6,494 bases of DNA from Oligoflexia bacterium (lineage in GTDB: Bacteria; Bdellovibrionota; UBA1018). The translations under genes and the position numbers were made by a program. The stretch is taken from positions 1 through 6,494 of the forward strand of contig CAINWE010000117.1 of assembly GCA_903854365.1 (NCBI GenBank). The letters run 5' to 3'. Under the pieces are notes generated by a model. It was not told the DNA's origin. It did not search any database and saw only the letters and a program-made list of their open reading frames with translations. This document shows, in pieces, positions 1-6,487 of the stretch (position 1 is its first letter; the number at the start of each line of letters is the position of its first letter).

Positions 1-72
1 AGATCGGTTCATCCGGTTTTTGTAACCAGCATCGCTGAAACAGGAAATCAGCTCCAATTGCTATGTGGATAG
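1..72 (+). CDS. 3' end of an open frame running in from upstream: upstream gene tail or detached N-terminal part of the kinase
   Basis: Reading from base 1, this frame is open for 23 codons and stops at TAG 70-72, overlapping the kinase ATG by 10 bases. The encoded tail includes HPVFVTSIAETGNQLQL. Two readings are possible. It may be the C-terminus of a separate upstream gene translationally coupled to the kinase. Or it may be part of the kinase's own sensor domain, put out of frame by a small indel. The residues resemble the helix that follows the first membrane segment in dCache/PDC sensors, and the kinase otherwise lacks that region, so I lean to the second reading. The fragment is too short to identify alone. 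Confidence 0.35.
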   Translation, partial: RSVHPVFVTSIAETGNQLQLLCG

Positions 73-1571
73 GTTTGGATAAGTCTGATGGAGCGGTCGC
101 TCACAAGATTTCCGAGCAGCATTTGAATCAGTGGCTAGAGAGATACCCCCAAGACTACGAGTATCACGAGGTTGGTTTGTTTGATTCGCGTGGCGTTGCC
201 CGCTTGGGATTTCGCCGTGACGAAAGCCAAAGCTTGGGGACGCTGAAAGCCCATGAGCCTTCGATTGACGTCGTGAACTGGGTCCAAAAGGTCATTCGCT
301 CGAAAGAAATAACACTGGTGGATGTTTATCCAAGAGGCGCGGGTCAGGCGATTGACCTTTTAGTTTTGATCCCGCTCATCGATGCAGAAGACAAAAACCA
401 GGTTCTCGGGGTGATTGCGCTTTGGATTGATCCTGCCCGCTCCTTGGCTCCTCTACTGGCTTGGGAGAGTGGTGAGGCGAATCGTACGTCTCTGGTTCGG
501 TTTGATACCGACCAGCAGCCGCTCTTGCTTCATGAATTGGAGCTGAGAAAAGGCGGAACTTTTTCCCGTTGGGTTTCTGTCGATCGGGTGGATCGTTTGA
601 GCGTGAGAGCTGTTCAGGGCAAGGACGGTTTCATAGAAGGGTTGAGTAACTCGGCCTCCAATCCGGTGATTGCGGCTGTCCGCCAGGTCCCAGGCTCTCG
701 ATGGTTTCTCGTGACACAGACTCGTGTAGATTCTGTATACGCGCCCGTGAAGCACTACATTTGGATCGTCACCGGATTAGTCGTTGCCGTGATCTTCGGA
801 GTGAGTATGTGGTTGGTTTCCTTGTCGTCTCGGTGGCGGGAGCGTGCACTGCAGGTGGCAAAAGAAGAAGCCGAATTGGCTGCAAAGCTGAAAGCACGGT
901 TCTTAGATATCGCTGCTCACGAGTTGAGGAACCCGGTCACGGCGTTGTCTTTGATGTTTGATGTAGCTGAGAGGAGATGCAAACAAGGCCAGGTCCCGAG
1001 TTTGGATTTTCTGGATCGCATGAGAGCTTCATTAGATCGTTTAAGTTACTTGGTCGTGAACTTGCTCGACGTTTCGCAGCTGGAGCGCGGATCGGTGAAT
1101 CTGCACTTGCAGCAGGTAGATTTGGTGCAGCTTTTATCCAGTTGTGTGGAGGAATGTCAGCTCCGGTTTCCCTCGCATCGTTTTGCATTGAAGGCTGCTG
1201 AAGAAGGGGGCACACTGCTTATCGATCAAATGAGAATCAATCAAGTGATCGCTAATCTTTTGGATAATGCAGCGAAGTATACCGCCCGGGGGACCGGGGT
1301 TGAAGTCAAACTCGAGAGTCGTGTGGAAAGTGTCCGTGTTTCCATCTCAGATGATGGGCCTGGTATGGAGCAAGAAGCTGTCGCTGAATTGTGTCATCCA
1401 TTTTCGAGGGGAACTTCGGAGTTATCTCGCCTCGCCGGAGGGCTCGGGCTTGGGCTTCCGATTTGTCGGAGCATTATCGAGCTCCATGGTGGGACGATGA
1501 ACGGAGTCTCCGAGCCAGGTTGCGGGAGTACTTTTTATTTTGATTTGCCGAGGAAGGAGTTCGTGGCTTGA
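63..1571 (+). CDS. Membrane sensor histidine kinase with dCache/PDC-like periplasmic domain (N-terminus probably incomplete)
   Basis: This is an inner-membrane sensor kinase that should autophosphorylate on His and pass phosphate to the adjacent receiver. Residues 15-230 look like a Cache/PDC-type extracytoplasmic domain (VGLFDSRGVARLG near 37-49; RWFLVTQTRVDSVYAPV at 213-229). A membrane helix spans about 232-254 and a short charged helix 258-280. The HisKA box is FLDIAAHELRNP with His286. The HATPase_c domain has the N box around Asn398/Asn402, the G1 box DDGPGM at 430-435, the F box PFSRG at 446-450 and the G2 box GGLGLGL at 459-465. All catalytic motifs are intact. What is odd is that no first transmembrane helix or signal precedes the sensor domain. 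The frame is closed upstream by TGA at 36-38, and the nearest purine-rich site (AGGAA, 42-46) lies 16 bases from the ATG, too far for a good ribosome binding site. The start is therefore uncertain; the kinase assignment is secure. Confidence 0.93.
   Translation: MWIGLDKSDGAVAHKISEQHLNQWLERYPQDYEYHEVGLFDSRGVARLGFRRDESQSLGTLKAHEPSIDVVNWVQKVIRSKEITLVDVYPRGAGQAIDLLVLIPLIDAEDKNQVLGVIALWIDPARSLAPLLAWESGEANRTSLVRFDTDQQPLLLHELELRKGGTFSRWVSVDRVDRLSVRAVQGKDGFIEGLSNSASNPVIAAVRQVPGSRWFLVTQTRVDSVYAPVKHYIWIVTGLVVAVIFGVSMWLVSLSSRWRERALQVAKEEAELAAKLKARFLDIAAHELRNPVTALSLMFDVAERRCKQGQVPSLDFLDRMRASLDRLSYLVVNLLDVSQLERGSVNLHLQQVDLVQLLSSCVEECQLRFPSHRFALKAAEEGGTLLIDQMRINQVIANLLDNAAKYTARGTGVEVKLESRVESVRVSISDDGPGMEQEAVAELCHPFSRGTSELSRLAGGLGLGLPICRSIIELHGGTMNGVSEPGCGSTFYFDLPRKEFVA
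1554..1559 (+). promoter_or_regulatory. Ribosome binding site for the response regulator
   Basis: AAGGAG lies inside the last codons of the kinase, 8 bases before the TTG at 1568. This spacing supports the TTG start over the in-frame GTG at 1577. Confidence 0.7.
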
Positions 1572-1942
1572 GCCGAGTGATTTTAGTGATTGAGGATGAT
1601 CCCAATATTTTGTTTGCTTTAGCCACGTTGCTCGAGGAGGAAGGCCATCAGGTTTGGTGTGCTGAAAACGGTGCAGTCGGCCTCGAGTTGCTCCGGACAA
1701 GGGGAATGCCAGATTTGATCCTGCTGGATCGGCTCATGCCCGTGATGAATGGACACCAGTTCGTTGAGGAGTTTCGAGCGCTCTATGGCAGCTCTACCCC
1801 CGTAGTGGTGATGACCGCAGCAGGGGAAATAGAAAAGCGAGTTTCTGAAATGAATGTCCACGGGTTTATCTCGAAACCCTTCTCGATTTTGGAACTACTC
1901 AAGGTCATGGAGCAAAAACTCCTGGCGATTCCAGCCGTCTAG
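1568..1942 (+). CDS. Single-domain response regulator (CheY-like receiver, no output domain)
   Basis: The 124-residue protein is one complete receiver domain and nothing more. The acidic pocket is Glu9, Asp10 and Asp11 (VIEDDP). The phosphoacceptor is Asp54 in ILLDRLMP, the conserved Thr is Thr83 (VVVMTA) and the conserved Lys is Lys103 before Pro104 (ISKPF). It should accept phosphate from the kinase just upstream, to which it is translationally coupled: the TTG start overlaps the kinase TGA as TTGA. With no DNA-binding or enzymatic domain, it presumably acts by protein contact or as a phosphorelay intermediate, as known for other CheY- or Spo0F-like proteins. Its target is not visible here. 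The gene ends 8 bases before the stop of the convergent peptidase gene. Confidence 0.93.
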   Translation: MSRVILVIEDDPNILFALATLLEEEGHQVWCAENGAVGLELLRTRGMPDLILLDRLMPVMNGHQFVEEFRALYGSSTPVVVMTAAGEIEKRVSEMNVHGFISKPFSILELLKVMEQKLLAIPAV

Positions 1943-1950
1943 GCGGCCCT

Positions 1951-4005
1951 TTACCAAATCGAGCAGCGATTTTTAGGGGCTAGGGGCGCTCCGGAAGCGC
2001 AACTGAATGCTCGCTCGAACTCAGGCAGGTTGGTAACGGTGCCGTTGACTCGATATTTTGGCGCAGAATGAGGGTCGCTTGCGGCCCCTAGTTTTTCGTA
2101 CTCTTGGGTACTGCGGGTGCACCAAGATTGGGCGAAAGACACAAAGAACTGTTGGTCGCTCGTTAAGCCGGGAGCGGCTGGAGAGCCTGACACGGTTGCT
2201 GAATGGCCTTCGGCAGCGGCCTGGGCTGCAACCTGGTAGGCTGCATAGGCGAGCTTAAGGCCTCCGAGGTCTGCAATGTTTTCGCCCAGGGTGAGTTTGC
2301 CGTTGATGTGGACGTCATCGGCGACCACATAGGACGAATATTGGTCCACGATGCACTGGGCCTTTTGATCAAAAATTGCGCCCACTTCTTGGGTCCACCA
2401 GTCTTTGAGATTTCCTTTTTCATCGTATTGACGCCCTTGATCGTCAAATCCGTGGGTGAGCTCGTGGCCGATAATCATCCCAATCGCGCCGTAGTTAACA
2501 GCAAGGCTTGAGCTTGGGCTATACAGCGGGGATTGCAGAATTCCGGCGGGAAATACAATTTCGTTCATAGGTGGATTATAATAGGCATTGACGGTGGGAG
2601 GCGTCATTTCCCACTCGGTTCGATCGACCGGTTGACCGATTTTTTTCATCGTTTTCAAGCTCCAAAATCGGACTCCCGCAAATTGATTTTGAAGGTGAGA
2701 GTCTGGGCTAATGCTCAGGCTAGAGAAATCGGTCCATTTCTCAGGAAAGCCGATTTTGCTCTGGATGGCTTCGAGTTTGTGAATCGCATACTCGCGGGTC
2801 GGAGTATCCATCCAAGCGAGGGAAGCGAGGTTTTCTCGGAATGCGTTTTTCACGGATTTGAGAATGGACAGAGTTTGGGTCTTCGCGTCCTCGCCGAAGG
2901 TTTTTCGGACAAAGGCTTCTCCGAGCGCGTCATCGAGGATTCGATCGGCCGCTTGCACGCAGGACTTCCATCGGGGCTTCAGTTCCTTTTGACCGGAGAG
3001 AGTGCGTCCATAAAAATTGAAGTTCTCCTCGATGAAGGCTTTGCCCAGGTTGGAAGCCAAGGAGTGCAGAATCCTCCAGCGGAAATAAGCTTGAATTTGC
3101 TCGAGGGGCGCATCGCTTAAAAGCGCGTTGAGGCCTTTCAAAAAGGCGGGGACTGCAATATTGAGTTTTTCAAAAGCAGGAGCGCCCAGGGTATCAAAGA
3201 GTGAGTCCCACTGAATGAGGGGAGTGAGTTGACTCAGCTGAGTTCTCGGGAGCAGGTGATAGACTTTTTGGGGGTCTCGTCGTTCGACGGGAGAGAGTGA
3301 GTTTTTTGCGAGTTCCGTTTCGAAAGCGAGAATGAGTTGGGCATCTTTCGTGGACTGCTCAGGGCTCAGTCCGGAGAGTTCGAGAATGCGAGAAACGTGG
3401 GCAACGTAGTTGGCGCGAATGGGGGCTTTTTCGTCCTGGAGGTAGTAGTCCCGATTGGGAAGGCTGAGGCCGCCTTGGTCGACTTCTGCGATCATTTGAC
3501 TAGCGTCTTTGGCGTCGGGGGATGATCCAATTTGGAATAACACCGAAAATCCCTTCATTTCCATTTGCCCAATGATCTGAGTCAGATCCTCCTTCTTCAT
3601 TTTCTGGATGGGGGCGAGCTCTGTCTGGAGTGTTGCAGTTTGGGAGCGTTCTAGGGCGTCTAGGTTCGTACACGCGGAATAGAAATCACCTAACTTCTTT
3701 GCATTTTGACTCGGGAGACTGTAGTCATGCGCCGCATAGGCTTCGAGGATTTTGCGCAGCTCCCCTAAGTTTTCTTCATTGATACTGGAAAAGCTACGGG
3801 TCCAAGAGGGGCGATCTGCTGGAAGCTCCGTTCGACTGAGCCATCCGCCGCATGAAAAAGCATAAAAGTCGCTGCAAGGATCCACGGAGCGATCCAGCGC
3901 ACTCAAATCGAGCATTTGTTCGAAAGCGCCTTGAGAAGAAGGGCTGAGAGTTAAAGCCGTGACACAAGTGAGTCCAGTGACCCATAAACGATTCCACTTT
4001 TTCAT
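1951..4005 (-). CDS. Exported M13 family zinc metallopeptidase (neprilysin/PepO-like)
   Basis: This is a 684-residue zinc endopeptidase, expected to cleave peptides outside the cytoplasm. An N-terminal signal peptide (MKKWNRLWVTGLTCVTALTL) likely ends near SQGA at about 27. The N-terminal M13 domain opens with DPCSDFYAFSCGGW at about 42-55. The catalytic domain has NAYYNP at 473-478 (substrate backbone binding), then HELTH with zinc ligands His514 and His518 and catalytic Glu515. GENIADLGG follows, with third ligand Glu575 and Asp579. His646 and Arg652 match the substrate and transition-state residues of neprilysin. The C-terminus CSIW is the usual M13 CxxW ending, so the protein is full length. 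I chose ATG 4005 because GGGAG lies 7 bases upstream and the signal peptide begins there. A longer frame starts at TTG 4071, overlapping the lipase stop, but would add 22 residues before the signal. It is third in the minus-strand cluster, 62 bases after the lipase. Confidence 0.95.
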   Translation of the reverse strand: MKKWNRLWVTGLTCVTALTLSPSSQGAFEQMLDLSALDRSVDPCSDFYAFSCGGWLSRTELPADRPSWTRSFSSINEENLGELRKILEAYAAHDYSLPSQNAKKLGDFYSACTNLDALERSQTATLQTELAPIQKMKKEDLTQIIGQMEMKGFSVLFQIGSSPDAKDASQMIAEVDQGGLSLPNRDYYLQDEKAPIRANYVAHVSRILELSGLSPEQSTKDAQLILAFETELAKNSLSPVERRDPQKVYHLLPRTQLSQLTPLIQWDSLFDTLGAPAFEKLNIAVPAFLKGLNALLSDAPLEQIQAYFRWRILHSLASNLGKAFIEENFNFYGRTLSGQKELKPRWKSCVQAADRILDDALGEAFVRKTFGEDAKTQTLSILKSVKNAFRENLASLAWMDTPTREYAIHKLEAIQSKIGFPEKWTDFSSLSISPDSHLQNQFAGVRFWSLKTMKKIGQPVDRTEWEMTPPTVNAYYNPPMNEIVFPAGILQSPLYSPSSSLAVNYGAIGMIIGHELTHGFDDQGRQYDEKGNLKDWWTQEVGAIFDQKAQCIVDQYSSYVVADDVHINGKLTLGENIADLGGLKLAYAAYQVAAQAAAEGHSATVSGSPAAPGLTSDQQFFVSFAQSWCTRSTQEYEKLGAASDPHSAPKYRVNGTVTNLPEFERAFSCASGAPLAPKNRCSIW
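1956..1974 (+). terminator. Weak candidate intrinsic terminator for the kinase-regulator operon
   Basis: AAATCG (1956-1961) pairs with CGATTT (1967-1972) around a 5-base loop, and the T run 1970-1974 follows on the plus strand. The stem has only two G-C pairs, so termination would be weak. It sits inside the last codons of the convergent peptidase gene because only 8 bases separate the two stops. Confidence 0.25.
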
Positions 4006-4012
4006 TCGAAAT

Positions 4013-4017
4013 CTCCC
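4013..4017 (-). promoter_or_regulatory. Ribosome binding site fixing the peptidase start at 4005
   Basis: On the minus strand GGGAG lies 7 bases before ATG 4005. This favours 4005 over the upstream TTG at 4071. Confidence 0.65.
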
Positions 4018-4042
4018 ACAAGAATAAAGACCACTCCTAAAA

Positions 4043-4071
4043 GTGTTAGTCAGGAATTTTGATTGTGTCAA
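4043..4071 (-). promoter_or_regulatory. Possible internal promoter for the peptidase gene
   Basis: On the minus strand a perfect TTGACA (4066-4071) overlaps the lipase stop codon. It is followed after exactly 17 bases by TAACAC (4043-4048), which matches only three of six -10 positions. It would give a transcript starting close upstream of the peptidase ribosome binding site. The good -35 and poor -10 make this tentative. Confidence 0.35.
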
Positions 4072-5378
4072 CTCTTGCTTACAGAGTGGGGGGGGGGCGG
4101 GCTAGCCTCGTCGCGACTCTCGTCGTAAGTGTTGACGACGAGAGGTAAGTGGGCGCTTTCGAGTTCCTCGATGCTATCAATTAATTCGAACAGGCTATGT
4201 GGAATCCAGTTTTTCGGGCTCAAACCGAGAGTGCGTTCTAGTGCAAAGTGAGACCCTGGAGAGTCGTCGAGTGCATCAAACCAGGCTTGCGGGAGTTGAA
4301 TAATGAGTGAGTTGCCGTCTGGCTCCAAGGCAAGCTCGACCGACGTGCCCCCTGACTTGGGTCGGACGTTTCCCATGGCAAGAATGAGGTCCTGTTCGTG
4401 GCCGACGGTGAGGTGATGAGATTCGATCCAAGGCCTCGGGTTGGGATAGGTCTCCGGCTGAGTGACGATGAAGTGGAAGAGTCTCTTGTAGTCTCGGCGG
4501 TTCAGTCCGGGTGAGCTAAACCCGATGGACTCAGCTGTTTCGGGTAACCCCAGTTCCATGCGTGCCTGGGTGAATCCCGCAATGGTGTTGGAGTAGTTGA
4601 GGGCGGTGATGCGAGCGAGTAGTCCGCCCAAGCTGTGACCGACGAAGACGACCCGTTGCACGTGAGTGAGTTGCATGCGTTTGAGAGTCGCCCTCAGTTG
4701 CGGGCTGATCAGAAACTCGTTGACCGACACCCCAATCGGTTTGACGTAGTTGGCTAGGAGTTGCCGCCTCAGAATCGCTTCCCCTGCATTGGAGGGTCCG
4801 TAGGCTAGGGATGGATTTAGTCCGAGCTCTGGGGGTTGGGCGGGAGTCAAATCCGGTAATAATTCAAACCACTCCTCGAGCCGATTGGATGAGGTGACGC
4901 CTTGGAGAGTTTTGCGATTGAATTGGAATCCCTGTCTGAGGCGATGCTTGCCATAGAGGGCAAGCGCAGACAGATTGGCCTGATAGTCGCTCAGGGAGGC
5001 GCTCCCGCGGATACTAAAGACGACTTCAGCACCGTTTGCGTTTTTGGCCGGGTCAGGTGCCGAGGTGGGATGAGGGGGGCCGGGGTCCGGCTGAATCAAC
5101 GCGATGACTCGGGCCGGGGTGGTGGGTAAAATCGCAAGGGCCGGAGAAGTGTCTAGCCTCGGCCTCGAGGAGATCGACGGGTCGCTGATCAGCTGAGAGA
5201 GCGCGTCCTTCTGTCTGGGGAGAAGATTGCTCGCTTGGAAGGGTTGCGTGTAGAAGTACGGCGCACTGGCGAGGTAGGCGTATTGGATGAGCCGACGTCG
5301 ATCGATGACGCCCGCCTTTGAGGGAGCCCCCCACAAAGCGGTGATGAGGACTCCAAGGATCAGAGTCCGAGCTAGCAT
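4068..5378 (-). CDS. Exported class 3-type lipase (alpha/beta hydrolase)
   Basis: This 436-residue protein is a probable serine hydrolase acting on lipid or other ester substrates outside the cytoplasm. A signal peptide (about 1-22, MLARTLILGVLITALWGAPS) leads it. VVFSIRGSASLSDYQANL at 119-136 resembles the class 3 lipase strand and oxyanion motif (consensus FRGT...D). The nucleophile elbow GHSLGG has Ser249. Asp330 in HEQDLILAMG fits the catalytic acid, and His377 (PGSHFALERT) or His394 the catalytic base. The stretch between the oxyanion motif and the elbow, about 120 residues, seems long for the family and may carry a lid or insertion. The C-terminus is polar with four prolines encoded by a C10 run. 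GAGAGG lies 8 bases before the ATG. It is the middle gene of the cluster, 33 bases after the oxygenase-like gene. The fold is fairly sure; the substrate is not known. Confidence 0.82.
   Translation of the reverse strand: MLARTLILGVLITALWGAPSKAGVIDRRRLIQYAYLASAPYFYTQPFQASNLLPRQKDALSQLISDPSISSRPRLDTSPALAILPTTPARVIALIQPDPGPPHPTSAPDPAKNANGAEVVFSIRGSASLSDYQANLSALALYGKHRLRQGFQFNRKTLQGVTSSNRLEEWFELLPDLTPAQPPELGLNPSLAYGPSNAGEAILRRQLLANYVKPIGVSVNEFLISPQLRATLKRMQLTHVQRVVFVGHSLGGLLARITALNYSNTIAGFTQARMELGLPETAESIGFSSPGLNRRDYKRLFHFIVTQPETYPNPRPWIESHHLTVGHEQDLILAMGNVRPKSGGTSVELALEPDGNSLIIQLPQAWFDALDDSPGSHFALERTLGLSPKNWIPHSLFELIDSIEELESAHLPLVVNTYDESRDEASPPPPHSVSKS
4088..4097 (-). repeat. Homopolymer tract of ten C (G on the plus strand) at the lipase 3' end
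   Basis: The run encodes Pro428-Pro430 and the first base of His431, six codons before the lipase stop. It lies where the lipase frame and the peptidase frame are both open: the peptidase frame is closed by TAG at 4102-4104 just upstream of the run and stays open after it. Such tracts vary in length by slippage and are also a common place for sequencing error. Confidence 0.9.
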
Positions 5379-5389
5379 GGTCTACGCCT

Positions 5390-5402
5390 CTCCATTTTGG
5401 AG
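5390..5402 (-). promoter_or_regulatory. Small hairpin covering the lipase ribosome binding site
   Basis: On the minus strand CTCCA, AAA, TGGAG form a perfect 5-pair stem with a 3-base loop. The second arm is part of the GGAGAGG ribosome binding site. Pairing could lower lipase translation unless the leader is opened by ribosomes finishing the upstream gene. The stem is short, so the effect is uncertain. Confidence 0.3.
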
Positions 5403-5411
5403 TGGCCTACT

Positions 5412-6422
5412 TTATAGAATGGGATCTGAAGTCGCTCCACTGGGTCCTGTTCCTGCTGTTCTCGGTAAGAGACCATCACTCTTGTTTCGGACATGGGCGA
5501 GCCAATGTTCAACGAGTCGTAAGGCTTGCGAAAGCTGGCTTTTACCATATTCGGTACAAGACTGATTCTTTTTTTCACGCAGTAAGGAGATTAGGTCGAA
5601 GTCATGACGAAGGGCATGCGCCTTTTCGTTGAGACCAGTCTCTAGTGAGGCCAGTGCTTGAAATTCGTTGACGATGTTTCCTCCCAATCCGAGCGAGTTC
5701 CGAGTCGTATGGACTTGGTGAACCCAGCCGGGAGGAATAAAAATCAAATCTCCGTCAGTCGCGACGGCAGTGATTTTCGCCTGCTCGCCGCATTGGATGA
5801 ACGGATATCGAGACGGATCAGATTTTCTAGGATTGTAAAAGTCCTTAAAGAGCGAGTCCCAAATCAAAGGCCGGCAAGACGGGGGGTAGATGGTCCAGTG
5901 TTTTTCGCCTTGGACTAAATACATCCAGGCCTGCTCGCCGCTGCCGTCTTCATGGAGTGGTGTGAAACTTCCTGCACCAGAGAGAGTTAGATTCAGGCTG
6001 TATTCGTCATCGAGCCAGTTTTGAGCCAGAAAAGAGGGGACACTGACCTGTCCGGATAAGTAAGAATCGGAGACAGCGTGGTCAAAAACGTAATACTGGG
6101 AAGCTCCTGCCTTCAGGTCGGCAAAAAAAACTTCCCCAGGGATTTGCTCGCGGATTCTGCCTCTGGAGTCGTTCTTGCGATTGTACCCAGAGATCGTTCT
6201 GGATTGGAAGTGCTCTTCGACTTGATCCAAAGTGAGGGATTGAATCGTTGGATGATTTGCAAACGCACCCGTGACAATGACTGGCGTGCCGGCGAATTCG
6301 CGATAAAATCTTTCTTGATCGCCTCCAAAGTCTGAAACTGAAATATGTCGAATCTCCTGTGCAAAGACAGGCCCGTAAAAGAGTGCAAAAACACCGAAAA
6401 ACGCCCGTGCAATGAATTTCAT
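5412..6422 (-). CDS. Exported JmjC/cupin-8-like Fe(II)/2-oxoglutarate oxygenase family protein
   Basis: This 336-residue protein has a predicted signal peptide (MKFIARAFFGVFALFYGPVF, ending at about 21, before QEI) followed by a JmjC/cupin-8 fold. The early segment RFYREFAGTPVIVTGAF at about 38-54 is typical of these proteins (a substrate-side strand before the barrel). The metal triad is visible: His157 and Asp159 in PLHEDGSG and His235 in PPGWVHQVH. Thr154 and Lys174 (GEKHWTIYPP) fit 2-oxoglutarate contacts, and Asn249 lies in the usual closing strand. Relatives hydroxylate or demethylate proteins or nucleic-acid-linked substrates; the substrate here cannot be read from sequence. Export is unusual because 2-oxoglutarate is made in the cytosol. 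I chose ATG 6422 because AGGGGAG lies 10 bases upstream; ATG 6431 lies only 1 base from it. The frame is also open back to the window edge, but without better start signals. It is first in the operon. Confidence 0.82.
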   Translation of the reverse strand: MKFIARAFFGVFALFYGPVFAQEIRHISVSDFGGDQERFYREFAGTPVIVTGAFANHPTIQSLTLDQVEEHFQSRTISGYNRKNDSRGRIREQIPGEVFFADLKAGASQYYVFDHAVSDSYLSGQVSVPSFLAQNWLDDEYSLNLTLSGAGSFTPLHEDGSGEQAWMYLVQGEKHWTIYPPSCRPLIWDSLFKDFYNPRKSDPSRYPFIQCGEQAKITAVATDGDLIFIPPGWVHQVHTTRNSLGLGGNIVNEFQALASLETGLNEKAHALRHDFDLISLLREKKNQSCTEYGKSQLSQALRLVEHWLAHVRNKSDGLLPRTAGTGPSGATSDPIL

Positions 6423-6431
6423 GAATTTCAT
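6414..6431 (-). repeat. Tandem 9-base duplication of the start region (ATGAAATTC x2)
   Basis: On the minus strand ATGAAATTC occurs twice in a row, giving MKFMKF and two in-frame start codons (6431 and 6422). Only the second lies at a workable distance from the ribosome binding site. Confidence 0.9.
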
Positions 6432-6432
6432 G

Positions 6433-6438
6433 CTCCCC
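6433..6438 (-). promoter_or_regulatory. Ribosome binding site for the JmjC-like gene
   Basis: GGGGAG on the minus strand lies 10 bases before ATG 6422 and 1 base before ATG 6431, so it decides for 6422. Confidence 0.65.
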
Positions 6439-6458
6439 TGAGTAGCAAAAGTTACTAG

Positions 6459-6487
6459 ATTATAAAAAATATACAACAGAATATTAA
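6459..6487 (-). promoter_or_regulatory. Sigma70-type promoter for the three-gene minus-strand cluster
   Basis: On the minus strand a perfect TATAAT (6459-6464) is preceded after 17 bases by TTAATA (6482-6487), matching TTGACA at four of six positions. The surrounding 6450-6494 is AT-rich, unlike the coding DNA. Transcription would begin about 6452, giving a leader of some 30 bases to ATG 6422. Confidence 0.6.

Noticed and set aside
1934..1948. GCCG...CGGC hairpin at the end of the response regulator gene
   Set aside because: The stem has only four pairs with a 6-base loop and no following T run, so it is not a credible terminator.
1984..2002. GCGCT...AGCGC inverted repeat near the peptidase 3' end
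   Set aside because: It lies in coding sequence with only five pairs and no adjacent T run on either strand.
2533..3120. A 195-codon open frame on the plus strand opposite the peptidase gene
   Set aside because: It lies wholly antisense to a gene with intact M13 motifs, shows no recognisable domain and is best explained as a shadow of the real reading frame.
4006..4071. N-terminal extension of the peptidase from TTG 4071
   Set aside because: The extra 22 residues precede a clear signal peptide, and ATG 4005 has a well-spaced GGGAG. The extension remains relevant only to the possible lipase fusion.
5569..5580. A AAA AAG slippery heptamer, in the correct phase, in the JmjC-like gene (minus strand)
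   Set aside because: A -1 shift meets a stop after eight codons and removes only the C-terminal tail. I see no clear stimulatory structure, and such runs are common by chance.
6123..6130. Run of eight A (T on the coding strand) in the JmjC-like gene
   Set aside because: It encodes Val-Phe-Phe in a normal coding context. The protein is continuous with all its motifs, so nothing points to functional slippage.
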